From Mesodorylaimus sp. YZB2_4 (Eukaryota > Nematoda > Enoplea > Dorylaimida > Dorylaimidae): DNA of 64,000 nucleotides. Made by a program: the position numbers and the translations under genes. The notes beneath the pieces were generated by a model. That model was not told the DNA's origin, made no database searches, and saw only the letters and a program-made list of their open reading frames with translations. Location: contig JASANH010000626.1 of assembly GCA_030248295.1 (NCBI GenBank), positions 806,001 through 870,000 of the forward strand, in the 5' to 3' direction. Each line of letters begins with the position of its first letter. Position 1 is the first letter of the stretch. Of this stretch, positions 11,183 through 22,919 are shown in pieces.

Positions 11183-13414
11183 CTAATGCTTGGATTTATC
11201 ATTAGCGCGTCCACCATGCGGCAGAAACGTGTGGAACATAATGGCTTCGGCTACATCGTCGTCGCTACTGTCGCTCACAACACGAGTACGATCTTCGGCA
11301 TTCGCATCCACTGTAGCGCCAGATCCATTCGCCGTGCTCCCTTCGTCAGCACCGTTTCGCTGTCGACCACTTTCGCGACGTTCACGCTGTTGCTGACGCG
11401 GAAATAGAGCCATTGGCGAGTCCATTCCGTTCCGATCTCTGGCTGCGGAAGTTTGAGCTAATTCGTCGCGGCTACGATTTACAGCGTTCGACGGGTCCAC
11501 AGCGACTCGTCCTCGGCCTTTGCCTAGCCGGTGCGGAAGAGGGGCAAAATTACCTCGACGACGATTGACTGAGCCTCGACCGATGCCGCGAGCTCTTTGC
11601 TATAAAAAGCACCGATCACAGATTTGTCATCAAGTAAAATTGCAAATAATTTACCGCCTCGATTTCGTCATCCGATGCCACGTCCATGAAAAACGCGTCA
11701 TCCTGGCCCGATGATGGTAGAGTTCGATTCAAACCGTCGCCAGCGGCAGCAGTACTACCTCCACGCCGCCCCCTCATCGACAGACGTCCCAGTAACACCT
11801 CCACTGGACGATTTCCTTGCGCGGCACGCACCGAAACGACAGGTTCGCTGTTCATGATCGGAGCAGCTGGTACAGGTTCCATTTCAATACCCACGGGTTC
11901 ATCTGCAAAAAATAATACAACTTGTGCCAGGCTTTTTGGACCCACGATCAGAGCAATCGTTCAAAGGTAAGGCATGACAACAACTTCAGTGCAAGGCGGT
12001 CGACTGTCAGAGGGTAAAAAGATATTACCGTACCAGGTGATTGGAGAGCAGCCAATTCCTGTTCCGTGATTAATATCGGCCCAAAAAAAGTTTCCTCATC
12101 GACCATGCCGTCTTCATCTCCCGACGTGTCTGGCGCGCCCAAACGGAGGACATCCCTTTCGAAGACTAAAGACGGCCGTCCACGATCGCCCTGATTGTTG
12201 GCCGGCGTCGAAGTGAACAGACTTCGTCTCTCTGGTGGGGGAAATATACGACCACGTCTGGGCGGACCCCAACGGTCGCCGATAGCCCGACTGCCAAGAC
12301 CCAGACCAGACACGTCCAAGAAGCCGGTGGTGGAAGCACCAGCGCCATCTTGGTTTGTTGGACGAACTTCCGTATTTGATTTTGGTGTCTTGGACAACAT
12401 TTGACGAAGCACTTCGTTGCAATTTTGGACGACTTCCAACGCCAAACGTTGATCCGCCAAAATTTGCTCTTGCTTGGTCTTCAATGTTTCCAACTTTTGA
12501 GGAACTTCGTTTAATTGATTCTCGAATTGCGAATGAGCTTGAACCGCTGTCGTGTTCTCATTCGCTGATCCGCTGATTATATCGGATACGTCCACTTCGT
12601 GAATTGCCTTGAACAACTGATCACGCTCCGCATTCAATTCTTGAATAGCGTCAGCAAAACGAGGTTCCAACTTGGTACGCAATGTCGCGTTCAACTGCAT
12701 CGATCTCTGTTCGATGCGGACAATATTAGCATCGATTTGACGCCGACGAGCATCCACCTCACGAACTGTGCCTTCCATACGTTGACGCCACTCGGCCAAT
12801 TCTTCACGACGACGACTGATTATTTCTGAGACCATTTGCAAATCGTGGCCTAAAAACAGATACATGTATAACCGACTCGCAGCACTCAACAGCTCACACT
12901 GGGGAACAAATAGAAAAAAGGCTTAAACTCGACAAAATACCACAACCACGCGGGTTTTCCGGCAGCAGTCGCATCTTACCACGATGATCCTTTATTGCGC
13001 AATTGGCGCAGATCAAGGCGGAGTTGCAGAGAGAGCAGATCCACGATTCATCGATCAAATGACGGCGTTCGCAAGCACTGCAAACATGCTTCCTCTCGAC
13101 TTGCTGGGTGACGTGGTGCTCGATCAAATCCTGCAAACGCGGGAAGCCGTTAGTTCCAAAACCGTATTTACCCGATTCATAGACCATACCTGTAATGCAA
13201 AATTAGTGGGAAGTCCTTCGGAAGGAACTGGAGTACGTGTGCGGCAAACAGGACACACAACGTGAAGAGCAGTTCGTAGCTGTTGGCAGCATTCGAAACA
13301 GACGGAATGACCGCACCGCAACGACTTTGGATTGCGAAATGTTGAAACGCAAACTGGACATTCGAGTAATGAACGGGTATCTTCCGACGGCGAGTTTTTG
13401 GGGGCCGTCGCCAT
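11183..13414 (-). CDS. TRIM-like RING / B-box / coiled-coil protein 2
   Basis: Exons (minus) 13414-13190, 13130-12980, 12849-12034, 11902-11655 and 11599-11183 join in frame to 618 residues. The RING (CPVCVSTFRNPKSLRCGHSV, CFECC, CPVC) is at about residues 19-62. The B-box-like zinc region (CSACERRHLIDESWICSLC, CANCAIKDH) is encoded by exon 2. A coiled coil of about 140 residues begins exon 3. The tail is Arg/Gly-rich in part and then acidic, with SDSSDDD near the end. Probably an E3 ubiquitin ligase. It shares with the adjacent gene the phrase EGLPTN(F/Y)AL, followed by a phase-0 intron and an acidic DL/DV start of the next exon, so the pair arose by tandem duplication. The end of exon 3 was set at CCTG/gtacgg because the nearby gtaata site breaks the frame. 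An acceptor-like TTTCTAG ends 3 bases before the ATG. Confidence 0.86.
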
Positions 13415-13948
13415 AATCTAGAAACCTGATTTGTAACAGTACTGATCGAGAAAATTATACTGCCACATGCATTATGATTCACTATTTGTAAACTGACTTT
13501 ACATCGTAAAAACTTTACACAACTCTTACATGATAAAATTTGGTTCGGCTCTTTCAGATCTCAAAAAGCATTAAATGTCACAATTTGAAAATGATATTCG
13601 AACTTCGACCTGACAAAATGGACAAAAATCGATGAACTGATCGCGTTTTTTTCTTTTTCGAACGCCTGCCAAAAATCTGGGCGCGCACATTTACCCTCCG
13701 CATACTGTAGAGCAGGTTCAAGCCGCCTATGACAATATCAGATCGGTAAAGACTGCAAATTTGTACGGTCAACGCGGGTTGTCGGATCGAGATCGAGAGG
13801 CTGTTGGATGGAATTTTATTTCTGCTAATCTTGGAGTTGTGAGAGGTGAGTATGTCTGCAATATCGTCGACTCGTTTCGTATCTTTCTGCTCTGCATTTT
13901 TTCTGATCGACTATTTCAAATTTCAGGTTCACTGGATCAGTTTAAAAG
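13415..13948. promoter_or_regulatory. Divergent promoter region and SSR3 5' leader exon
   Basis: This is the shared upstream region of TRIM-like gene 2 (-) and SSR3 (+). A donor-like GAG/gtgagtatg at about 13846 and a TTTCAG acceptor at 13921-13926 define a probable 80-base 5' UTR intron of SSR3, leaving 22 untranslated bases before its ATG. Confidence 0.45.
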
Positions 13949-14552
13949 ATGGCTTCAGCCGGAAAAACGAAATTGACCAAAGAAGAAGAGTTATTGTTGC
14001 AAGATTTCTCTCGCAACGTGACCACAAAGAGTTCAGCATTGTTCTATGGCAATTCGTTCATTGTCAGTGTTATTCCCATCTGGCTGTATTGGCGAGTTCA
14101 CCAAATGGAACCACGCGATGCTTGGATTTTCTGGATCGCCGGAACAGTGGTCACAACGTGGTTGATATCGTTCGCTTACAAGAATGTGAAGTTTGTCCTG
14201 AAACACAAGTAAGTGTTCTCGGTCTTGGCCTCAAACGCAAAGGTGCATTGTTGGCTTTAGGATCGCTCCAAAACGTGAAGAAGGCGTTACGCGCGAAATC
14301 TTGCGCCGCTTCGCTGACGACAAGAAGATCACGAAGAAAGAAAAAGACGAACGTATTTTGTGGAAGAAAAACGAAGTGGCCGATTACGAAGCCACGACGT
14401 TTAGCATTTTCTACAATAATGCTCTGTTCTTGGCTTTTTTCTTGTTGGCATCCTTCTTTGTTTTGGCTAACGCTTCGTTGACGATCAATTACTTTGTGGC
14501 CGTTGTCGGTTCAGCTGGCTTGGTTGCCTTGTTCTCTACCGGTACCAAGTGA
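13949..14552 (+). CDS. SSR3: Translocon-associated protein subunit gamma (TRAP-gamma / SSR3)
   Basis: Exons 13949-14208 and 14261-14552 encode 183 residues, close to the vertebrate protein (185). Diagnostic segments are [37 protein letters not shown], the cytosolic basic loop with [19 protein letters not shown], and two C-terminal membrane segments ([37 protein letters not shown]). The protein spans the ER membrane four times and belongs to the TRAP complex next to Sec61, which helps insertion and translocation of selected signal-bearing proteins. Family identity is clear. The gene lies between TRIM-like gene 2 and the SPIN90-like gene. Confidence 0.95.
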
Positions 14553-15394
14553 ACACGACCGTGTTAGGCCATTCGATGTGGTGATGTTCGTGGGAAGTGG
14601 ATTGGGTTACCAAGTGATTACCTTATATGGTTTATTGTTTTTGTTGTTTTAAGACGATCGTACACCGCATTAGGATAAAACTATTGTGTTTCTATGCTTA
14701 ATCATCGGAAAAACTCTATATGCCGTCCTTGCGTGCAGGCCTTGTTTCTCGCTTTTATGGTCACACAAATTGAATTTCCCGCCTTTTATACTTGTTTATG
14801 ATGCATCGCGACAAGTGTGCGAATTTGGCGGCTACTGTAACTGCTATGAACTGAAGTGCCAAAAGATTTGGAGTTTTCGGCACTTATGCTGTTTGGTCCC
14901 CAAAATGGGTTAGTGGGTAGTCTGGTATAAGCTTAGGCTGATATTAGCCTCCAGCCAGCCTTCGCCTGGGGACCAAAAACGGCAAAAGCGCATTGTACGG
15001 TCTATTCACGTTGGTGGGCTTCCTTGGGGGCTAGCTTCATGTAGGAAACTGAATTGCGATTTCCTTTTGGGAGTTTTTGGCGGAGGACTCCACGATCAGG
15101 CCTAGGCCTTCCTGTATGTTTGATCCAGTACGTAACTCTCTTAAAAAAATGGTCTGAAATTATTAATATTCTGTTTATAGAAGCTTTTTGGAGCAGTCGC
15201 TCTGTTTCGAGCAGCGCGTTTCAAGGGTTCGTAGTCATGTCATTCTGTGCTAACAGCAAAGCACTTCGATAATCAGCTCCTCTGACGTTCCAGGAAACAT
15301 TTGTTGTCGCTCCCCAGGCATATTTAGACCGCGATCTGTGTGCATAAACGAGCGTAGAAGTTTTTGTAGAAGTAACAGCAAGATAGGTTGAAGA
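14553..15394. other. Spacer downstream of SSR3
   Basis: No coding exon was seen. An inverted pair TTTGGTCCCCA (near 14892) and TGGGGACCAAA (near 14968) could form a stem. A TTTTTGTAG acceptor-like site at 15361-15369 precedes the next start codon by 25 bases. Confidence 0.35.
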
Positions 15395-17572
15395 ATGGGC
15401 GATCAATGCAACGGGTTCAATTCGTCGTCAGTCCCAATTACGTACGAAACTCGGGCGACCGACGCCATCGAATTCGCTCGCCAACTAATCGAATCTGTTC
15501 GATACGCGGCCGATGTCGATTATGGAACCAGCCAATCCTGCGTCGAATTAGTTGTATCGCAACTTTGCAAAGAATTTCATCTCGAGCAATTGACACCAAT
15601 TTTAAAAGCGTTGAATGAAGTAAGCGATATGGTGATTTTACTTGAATGAAATTATCAATATTTCATAATTTTAGGACATAATCGATGTGCAATCGTGCAG
15701 TGACACTTACCGAATGCGAAAATGCCTGGCGGATTTGTCTTCGTACAAGGCCGATGCACAGCAGCGAAGTTGGAGCATTCACGAAGATTCGGAACTGATC
15801 TTGGACAGCCTTGCCATATTGCAAGATCTGTTGGTATGTTGGCCTGTCGTTGACTGGATAATAGGACCCACAAGCAACGTAGGGGACCTATCACTGGAGG
15901 TGTCCATCGAAGGATCTTATCGTTAGCGTAGCTTCTTTTCAGTCCATCTCATCCCCCCCCCCCCGCTAAGTTTATGGCAGGAAATCGAATGCCGGACTCA
16001 GAAATGCTCCATGACGCACAGCGGGCCAGCGTCTTCCTTCCCCGCGCGCGCCCCCCACACTCGATTTCCTGCCCGGAGGAGCCGTGTTTGTGCATGTTAA
16101 AGTTTGTACGCAGGAAGTCGCGCAAGACAAGTTGAGGTCCAATCGATGTTATCGTTGTGGTTTATTTTAGAAAAAGTCGGATTCCAGGGTCAGTATTTTC
16201 GTGTTGGCAGAGGACGAGTACAGTCGAGTGTACGATCTCGTTGAATTCTATCAAATGGTAAACATAAATTTCAGTCTTTCTTTGCCTTAAATCATTGCCT
16301 TTTTAGGAAACGAGAAGCATAATTCGAATCGCTTTGCTCGAAACTTTCAAGTTGATCCTTAATTTCCAACCATCGCACGCATCCATCTTATTGACCACGG
16401 TGCTGCCAGTCGAAATTGCTCGCGATGTATTGAATGATGGTGTTCGTGTGCAACAAAAATTTCGATTATCTTTACAAGTTCTTACGCTTTTATTGTCGAC
16501 TGGCGAACAAATTCCGTTGCAGCATTACGGTAAGCATTCTTTATCTCCATCCCTACCACCTTTGAAGGGGCCGTTGCACGGTTGCTAGAACTTACGAGTT
16601 TTCACTAAGATTACGACTAGGATACCAGTAACTCGATCTTGACGAATGTAACGTGCTCGCTTGACAGTTTCTTATCTTTTTAGACGTTTTGAACGAACAT
16701 TTCGCTTCTACTTTGTTGAACGTAATCGAAGACGACAATCAATCCGCTGACGTGGCCAGTGCAGCCACTGCGTGCGTCATTGCTTTCAATTTGCACTTTC
16801 GAGAAGATAATTTAGTCACGCTAGCATTGCGTCAAAGGGCGGAAAACGCAACCAAATTGACCGAATCGCTACTTCTACTGGTCAACAAGAAAGGTAAATG
16901 GTTTTGAAGTGGATTTGGGCGAGTAGTTATTTAGACTCGTTATTTTAGTCGATCCAGTATGGCCGTATAAAAATGTGGATTGCCCATACGTATCGAGCGT
17001 TCTGAAAGTTTTGGAAACACTGTTCGACGAGGAGGAGACGTCCAGATTGTTTTATACAAACGATGTCATCGTGCTGGTGGAAATTATTTTGAGGGAGTTA
17101 CTGGATCTTCTTCCTGGCAACGTAAGTTCCCCAGGTTCGGTTGTGAATGAGTGTGCTGGTTTGGATTCTCATAGCTTGGAGTTGTGTAACCAAGCCTGGC
17201 AGGCGCAGGAGGGAGGCGGGACATAAACTCCGTCCGACTGGAGCAGGCAAGTCTCACGACTATACCTACGACTGAAACATCAACCCGAGAGGTTGACGTC
17301 TCCCAGCCAGGGGAGAGTGGGGGAGGTCACTGCAGGGAACAGCAGAATCGTTTAATCCACTAAATTCGTTTTTTTTCTTTTAGACGCGGACAGAATATTT
17401 GAGCCTGCTGCACGTTCTGACAACGAAATCGACCATTGCAAAACTGAATGGCCAGTTAGACGCGGCTATTTTGGACGTGGTCAATCGACTCGAACAAAAT
17501 GCACTCGAAGACGGGTCATCTGAACGGGATAAGCAATACATGGCTGACATCAAACTACGACTGTCGGAATGA
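15395..17572 (+). CDS. SPIN90/NCKIPSD-like leucine-rich-domain protein (no SH3)
   Basis: Exons 15395-15619, 15675-15833, 16171-16257, 16307-16529, 16684-16893, 16949-17121 and 17384-17572 join in frame to 421 residues. The C-terminal half matches the armadillo-like domain of SPIN90/NCKIPSD and fungal Dip1/Ldb17; the most diagnostic segment is SRLFYTNDVIVLVEIILREL, followed by TEYLSLLHVLTT. Members activate Arp2/3 to nucleate unbranched actin filaments. Vertebrate SPIN90 has an N-terminal SH3 domain and proline motif, and none is visible here, so this is an LRD-only form as in fungi. The predicted N-terminus MGDQCNGFNS starts 25 bases after an acceptor-like TTTTTGTAG, so an upstream coding exon with the SH3 domain cannot be fully excluded. 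Introns 2 and 6 contain repeats. Confidence 0.78.
17250..17330 (+). repeat. TGAAACATC-family repeat, long-stem variant
   Basis: Contains CGACTGAAACATCAACCC, GAGAGGTTGACG and TCTCCCAGCCAGGGGAGAG. The same arrangement occurs inverted at 20585-20670, and a partial copy lies at 20925-20985. It lies in the last intron of the SPIN90-like gene. Confidence 0.5.
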
Positions 17573-17974
17573 TGGGGGTAGGAAATTGTGGAGACTAGAT
17601 TTGGATTTCGCGCTTGATCAAGTTCCTATCCGCGTGTGTTCGTTGTACTGTACCTAACCAAATTGTACTACAGACTGTAGGCAACCCAGAATTTTAAATT
17701 TTCATGGCTTGTTATGAACTGAACCATTATCGTGGTGCTGTTGTGGTGATCACTGTCTAATCCTATTATTCTGTTTTGTCATCCAATATCTAGTGCGCTC
17801 AGGGTTCAGCACTGGCCAGCGTGTACAATATACAGCTATCTAGAAATACACAATTCATATTGATGAACGTACCCGCCGCGTCGACGCACCGCAAAACATT
17901 CCGATCTAGGTACACTGACATATAGATCATGGTCGTATACTACATAAGGCTTTGGCAAATGGCAATACATTGCA
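17573..17974. other. Convergent spacer between SPIN90-like and DNAJB9-like genes
   Basis: About 400 bases holding the two facing 3' UTRs. I see no coding sequence or obvious repeat. Confidence 0.4.
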
Positions 17975-19063
17975 TTAACTGCACTGAGTAAAAGTCGTAA
18001 CCGTGTTGCCGAAACGTTGTGTCACCGTCCGACACGACTGCCCTTGACTGCGACTTTGGTGACCTAGAAGGAAAACGTAGTGTAAATACGAGAAAAAAGG
18101 TGGTTCGACTGAATCCAAACTAAGGGTGCCTCCATCTGATTGTGAGACTGAAAAGGAAGGACTTCAGGGAGCTATCAAAGAAAAAGCCACCAGAGACCCC
18201 TATAAAACACGAGCATTCCAAAAGATGACACGAAGATTTGATAAATTTGGAACCCGAACTTACTTTTGGAATGGCTGGCTGAATGCGCCTGCTGATGAAA
18301 GGCTCGATGCATGTTGTGATGAAGATCGTCGCCAAAAAATGAACCACCACCGAACATGTCCCCGAAATCAAAGTCGAACAAATTGCCCCCACCAGCATGC
18401 TTTTGATTAGCCCCGTTTCCGTGGTTCTTTCCGAATAAACCATTGTCATCGTTCCAGAGGTCGTCGAAATTAAAAAACCCGTCACCGAATTTGAATCGAC
18501 TACCGCCTCCCTGCTGTCCACCTCCGTGTTGTCGTTTCTTGAAACCTAAAGCCCACGAAATAAACTAAAAGGAGAAGGAAGGAAACGTTTGATTTTGCTT
18601 ACTGGCATCAAATTCTTTAAAGAAATCGTTAAAATCGAAATTAAAGCCTTGATGAAAGCCCCCGGCACCACCGCCACCTTGCGAGAACGTGTTACTGTCA
18701 CCACCGAACTGATCGTATTGACGCCGTTTTTTCGGATCACTGAGAACTTCGTACGCTAAACATAAAGGCAATATAAATATTCTAGAGAAAAAGACTCTTC
18801 GAAAAAACTTTTATCATTTGATACTGTTGCTAGGCTAAAAATAAGTGTAGAAGAGTTGACTAACCTTCAGCGATTTCTCGAAATTTGGCTTCGGCGTCTT
18901 TCTCCTTATTCCGATCAGGATGATATTTCATGGCCAATTTTCGAAAGGCACGTTTGATCTCGGCATCAGTGGATCCTTTCGCAACTCCAAGTAATTTATA
19001 ATAATCCTTTCCGGCCAACACCAAAACGGAGAGGAGCAGGAAAACGTAGTAATAAAGCAGCAT
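17975..19063 (-). CDS. ER-lumenal J-domain co-chaperone, DNAJB9/ERdj4-like
   Basis: Exons (minus) 19063-18865, 18755-18603, 18545-18264 and 18063-17975 join in frame to 240 residues. A hydrophobic signal sequence ([18 protein letters not shown]) is followed by a J domain ([31 protein letters not shown]) with the HPD motif that stimulates Hsp70 ATPase. A Gly/Phe-rich region with [11 protein letters not shown] comes next, and the C-terminus has [19 protein letters not shown], which matches the end of vertebrate DNAJB9. DNAJB9 works in the ER lumen with BiP in degradation of misfolded proteins and repression of IRE1. Translation from an upstream GTG is possible in frame but leaves no signal peptide at the start, so ATG 19063 was chosen. 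A diverged paralogue lies head-to-head at 20043. Confidence 0.9.
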
Positions 19064-20042
19064 TCTTTGAGAACTTTTCGACACGAAATCACCGCCTAAT
19101 TTGGGAAGTGACACTTTAAAATGAACAGCTCCGCGTTTATAAAACGTTTCCTTGCTGATCTTTTTGCTGACGAAACCAAAGTTCGCAAACAGCTGACTTG
19201 GTCGATCGCCATTGGTCGATTTCTATTTGCCGCCTCCCGCACGCTGGTAAACTATAGTTTCAGGTAGGCGATAGAACCACCTGGAAATTCTGGAATTCTC
19301 TGCGACATTGCAATCAGTCCGGAGGGATCCTGCTGCGATGAAGAGCTTATTTAGCTTTTAACTTAAAAAAAGGCGCTAAATTCAAACACTGCAGTGTGAG
19401 CAAGGCATTAGCACCCTCCTGGTGAAGCTGGTGTAGTCCACAAGCTATCCAATGTCTGATTTGTACTGTAAGTCACTGCAGGTACGCACCAGGCACTGTT
19501 TTACCACCTGAATCAGACCAGCAGGTATTGGTCGAAAGAAGGTAGCGACTTGTCTGTCGATGGGCGCGTTAGGTATGCTCCAGCAGGGACCAATCGTACT
19601 GAGCTGATCTGACGTACCTGCAATGCCAGCATGTGGAGCAGTGTAAAGAGCGTCAGAGATAGGCTCATGTTGTGCGTGCAGGAGGTCATGCCAAGATGTT
19701 GATGCCCGAAGTGTGAGAGCCTCGAATCTGAAGCATTTGCAGGATCTGACTTGTGGCTCACGTGGACCAGAGGCCACCTCAGACTACGCAAATCAAGGCC
19801 CGGTACTTCCGCCCAGACAGGCCGCTGTCCCGCATCGATTAGACGCAGTCTGGGCATTCGTCAGTCCAAAGCTCGGATACGGGGCAGCCGATGTGAGAGG
19901 GCGCTAGCAGCAGAAGTCTGACGTGAGTTCAGACCAATCGCCGTCTGCTTCGTCATCTTACAAAATAGAATTGCGCAAAACAGGAGTTAAAGCAAAATAA
20001 GGACACAGCATACTCGTCAGTGCGAGTCCTAGCTGGGTGGAC
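19064..20042. promoter_or_regulatory. Divergent region between the two J-protein genes
   Basis: About 980 bases between the two opposed start codons. No coding exon was found. This must contain both promoters. The arrangement fits an inverted duplication of one J-protein gene. Confidence 0.4.
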
Positions 20043-22290
20043 ATGACTTCCTGTTTGCACACTATTCTTGCCTTGTGCCTTATCCAAGTGGGGGCACATT
20101 ATGCAGAGAACTACTACGACTTATTGGAAATCCCCGAAACAGCTTCCTTCGAGGAAATCAAACGAGCTTATCGAACGATGGCCATGAAATACCATCCTGA
20201 TCGCAATTCAAGCCCCGATGCAGAAGAAGAGTTCTGCAAACGTGTTGAAGGTACGTCGAATTGCCCGGCACACTTCTAACAGTGCTCGTGCCAGTGCTCG
20301 TATTTCAGCCTACGAAACCTTGAGCGACCCCCGCGAACGTCACCGCTATGACCAGACTGTCAAATTTACTCGATATGACCACACATACTCCAATAAGGAG
20401 CAGCACAATAAGAAAACTGACGATGACTTCTTCAGGAACTATCAAGAAAGTAAGAGTGGGTGGGACCTTACTGAATGACTAGGAGCACAGAGCAGCACTT
20501 GTCTGGCTCTCTTATAGCCTGGTCTCAGACGAGGCTAGGCCGCATGAGCCTACCCTGTGTAACCCTCGCTCCTGGTAGGCCGTGGCGAGTGGGGGAGAGT
20601 AATCGATACTCTCCCCTGGCTGGGAGACGTCAACCTCTCGGGTTGATGTTTCAGCCGCAGGTATAGCCAAAAGACTTGCCAGCTTCAGTGGTGGTTTTGT
20701 GCAACCTTCCTCCTACGCCTGCCTGAAATGGTTACACCTGAGACTCTCCCACACCGCACCTGGCCACGCTGACAGCCACGTGCTGGTGCCAAACCCCCAG
20801 CGTACAACACTATAAGTGGCCCCAGGGTTGATGGCGTCAATGTAGCCAAGTCTGTCTGGCATGAGAGAATGTGGTCGCCTAAAGCTGTTGGGACGAAACC
20901 TCTGACTGCAGCAAGGCAAGTCTTGCGGCTGCACCATCAAGCCGAGGGGTTGACGTTTCCCAGCCAGGGGAGATGCAAACCTCTCCCCCTTGCCACGGCC
21001 CGGCAGGCACGACGGGTCACATTCACTTCAGGATCTTACGATTAGTCCCCCCCCCCTCTTACCCTCATCTCAATCAGGCAGGTCGGAAGCACGCTTGCAA
21101 GAAAGCCAGCTGATATCTCCCCCAGAGAGTACTCTGAATCCTCACCACTCTATCCCTCTCTTTGAAATCCTATAGCCCACACTTACGAGTATGGCACACG
21201 GTGCGAAATATGGGTACCTACGCCAGAATACACTTTTAGGCCCCACTTTTTGATTTCCTTTTCATATTTTACCCTCCCGTATCAACTTCTTTTGCTTTTT
21301 CGATTTTTCCAGAAATTGTAAAGAAAGTAAGAGTGACTCCCCTCTGAATGACTGGGAGTACGCAGCACCTGTCTGGGTCTCTTCCAGACCCTCATATTGC
21401 TTGCTAAAAAATACGCCATCCGCCCTCCCTTATTGTCATCACAAAAATGCTTACCATTCGTCCCCTCACCAATAGGAAGGCCTGACAAAAGTGCTTTTAC
21501 GCGGGAAATGTGCCCCTCAGTTCCGCAGGTCATACTCCTACAGATCCTACTGTATAGCCCTGGGGAGACGAGTAAGCATTTACAGTAGCCCACATGCATC
21601 ACCACTCCGAGTCCGAGGGAGCGACTCTTGTTGCCTTTTGCTCCCCACCCAAAACCCGGGGTAGCCGACCTGGTCCATCTGAAACATCACTCTGACGGGT
21701 GATGGCTTAGTTGGTCCCGCAACCCTGACTGGGGGTCGCAGCTCTGTTCTTTCTTCGACGGCAGTTCAGTAAGTCCGTCGGTGGCCTTGCACACCTGGCT
21801 CTGGGCGATTCACCCCGGTACCGTCATGTGGCGGACGCCAAACGAGTTGGGAATCAGGAAACACCAGTCGGGAAGGTCCCTCCCTTCTCGCCCAGTATCA
21901 TCCTGGGAGGCTGGTGCTGGCACAGGATGCCATCGCGAGGAGGTGCTCCTAGGGGAGACACACAGAGGGACGCTGCCGTGAGAACTGGTCACCTCACGGC
22001 CTCGCTTATCATGACTGTGTAGGCAAAACGGGCTGCAAGTCCCGTGGGGAAACTGGGGCGGCACGGGGCCCAACCCCCAAAAACACCTGACGGGTGACGT
22101 GCCAAGTTTTGTGCAGATTGCTTCCACAACTTTTTCTTTGCCAGACATCAAAGATTTCGGTGACTGGTTCGATGATATTCTCTACACTGCCAAGCACTTC
22201 ATGTGCAAGGCGTTTCGCAAGGTGGCTAAATTTTTCAATTTTCCAACCCACTGGTTCGGCCCGTGCGGAATCGAGTTCAAAGATTTGTAA
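20043..22290 (+). CDS. Diverged secreted/ER J-domain protein (DNAJB9 paralogue)
   Basis: Exons 20043-20250, 20309-20449 and 22145-22290 join in frame to 164 residues. There is a signal peptide ([20 protein letters not shown]), then a J domain ([35 protein letters not shown]) with HPD kept, then [16 protein letters not shown]. The G/F region is replaced by a charged segment ([13 protein letters not shown]). The novel end ([32 protein letters not shown]) lacks the DNAJB9 C-terminal motif. The first intron falls after GAA G, exactly as in the neighbouring DNAJB9-like gene, which shows common descent. It may be a lineage-specific BiP co-chaperone. Intron 2 is 1.7 kb and full of repeats. Phase agreement supports the third exon, but a transcript would be the proof. 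Confidence 0.75.
20440..20525 (+). repeat. Local duplication, copy a (spans exon end and donor)
   Basis: AAGAAAGTAAGAGTG, then CTGAATGACT, GGAG and GCAGCAC plus TGTCTGG recur in the same order at about 21320-21395. The second copy therefore reproduces the end of exon 2 and its splice donor inside intron 2, about 880 bases downstream. Confidence 0.5.
20585..20990 (-). repeat. TGAAACATC-family repeats, inverted and partial copies
   Basis: Bases 20585-20670 are the reverse complement of the SPIN90 intron repeat (17250-17330), with CTCCCCTGGCTGGGAGACGT and the ATGTTTCAG end. Bases 20925-20985 repeat the GAGGGGTTGACGTTTCCCAG block in the plus orientation. The two lie about 300 bases apart in opposite orientation. 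Confidence 0.45.
21650..22000 (+). mobile_element. SINE copy 2 with TGAAACATC box
   Basis: Bases 21660-21705 hold CATCTGAAACATCACTCTGA and CGGGTGATGGC. Bases 21775-21985 are collinear with the SINE body at 1900-2110: GGTACCGTC, AGGATGCCATCG, GAGGTGCTCCTAG and CAGAGGGACGCTGC. Both features fall within one 350-base stretch, so the TGAAACATC box may be an optional part of the same SINE family or a nested insertion. Confidence 0.5.
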
Positions 22291-22919
22291 TTTTTCTGCG
22301 GGTTTTTCCATAATCATTTTAATCCGTTTTAATTTTCTGTTAAATTTTATGATTTTGGGTTAAATCTGAATATTTGGCTGTAATTTGAATTCTCGCCAAA
22401 AAAGTAACCCCGACTGTAGTAGAGTGTATCTTATCCTCACTCAATAAATTGTCCTTTCACTCATTTCCATTCCAATCAACATCTTGAGCACACGAGCACT
22501 CATTGACACCAAAAATATGCAGGCATAACGGATAAAAGAATAATGCGAATGATATCAAGACATAAAGCCCGCCATGGACGCACTTCAGACAAGCAACACT
22601 CGCACACGCATATGAGCAGGTACCTTACAAAACACGACACGTTCTTATCAGCTCAATGTAAACTGTAATCAGGGAATGCATTCATTTACAAAATAGCCTT
22701 TCTCGCTTTTCAAAATGGCATTAACCAAGGTAACCTGTAAAACAAATGCCCACTACTTCCTCCTCAAATCCATTGGCTAAAAAATAAAAGACAAAAACTT
22801 TCAGGCTTAAAAAATCCAACCAATAAAAACTTGGCATGAAAAATGTGCGCCCTTTAAAAAACCTAACAAAAAATGATTTGAAACCGAAAGTTTCCTCGAC
22901 TGTTCAATTCAACATGTCC
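22291..22919. other. Convergent spacer between J-protein paralogue and dystroglycan
   Basis: AT-rich. A polyadenylation hexamer AATAAA near 22443 suits the plus-strand J-protein gene. The remainder is probably dystroglycan 3' UTR. No coding sequence was seen. Confidence 0.45.
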
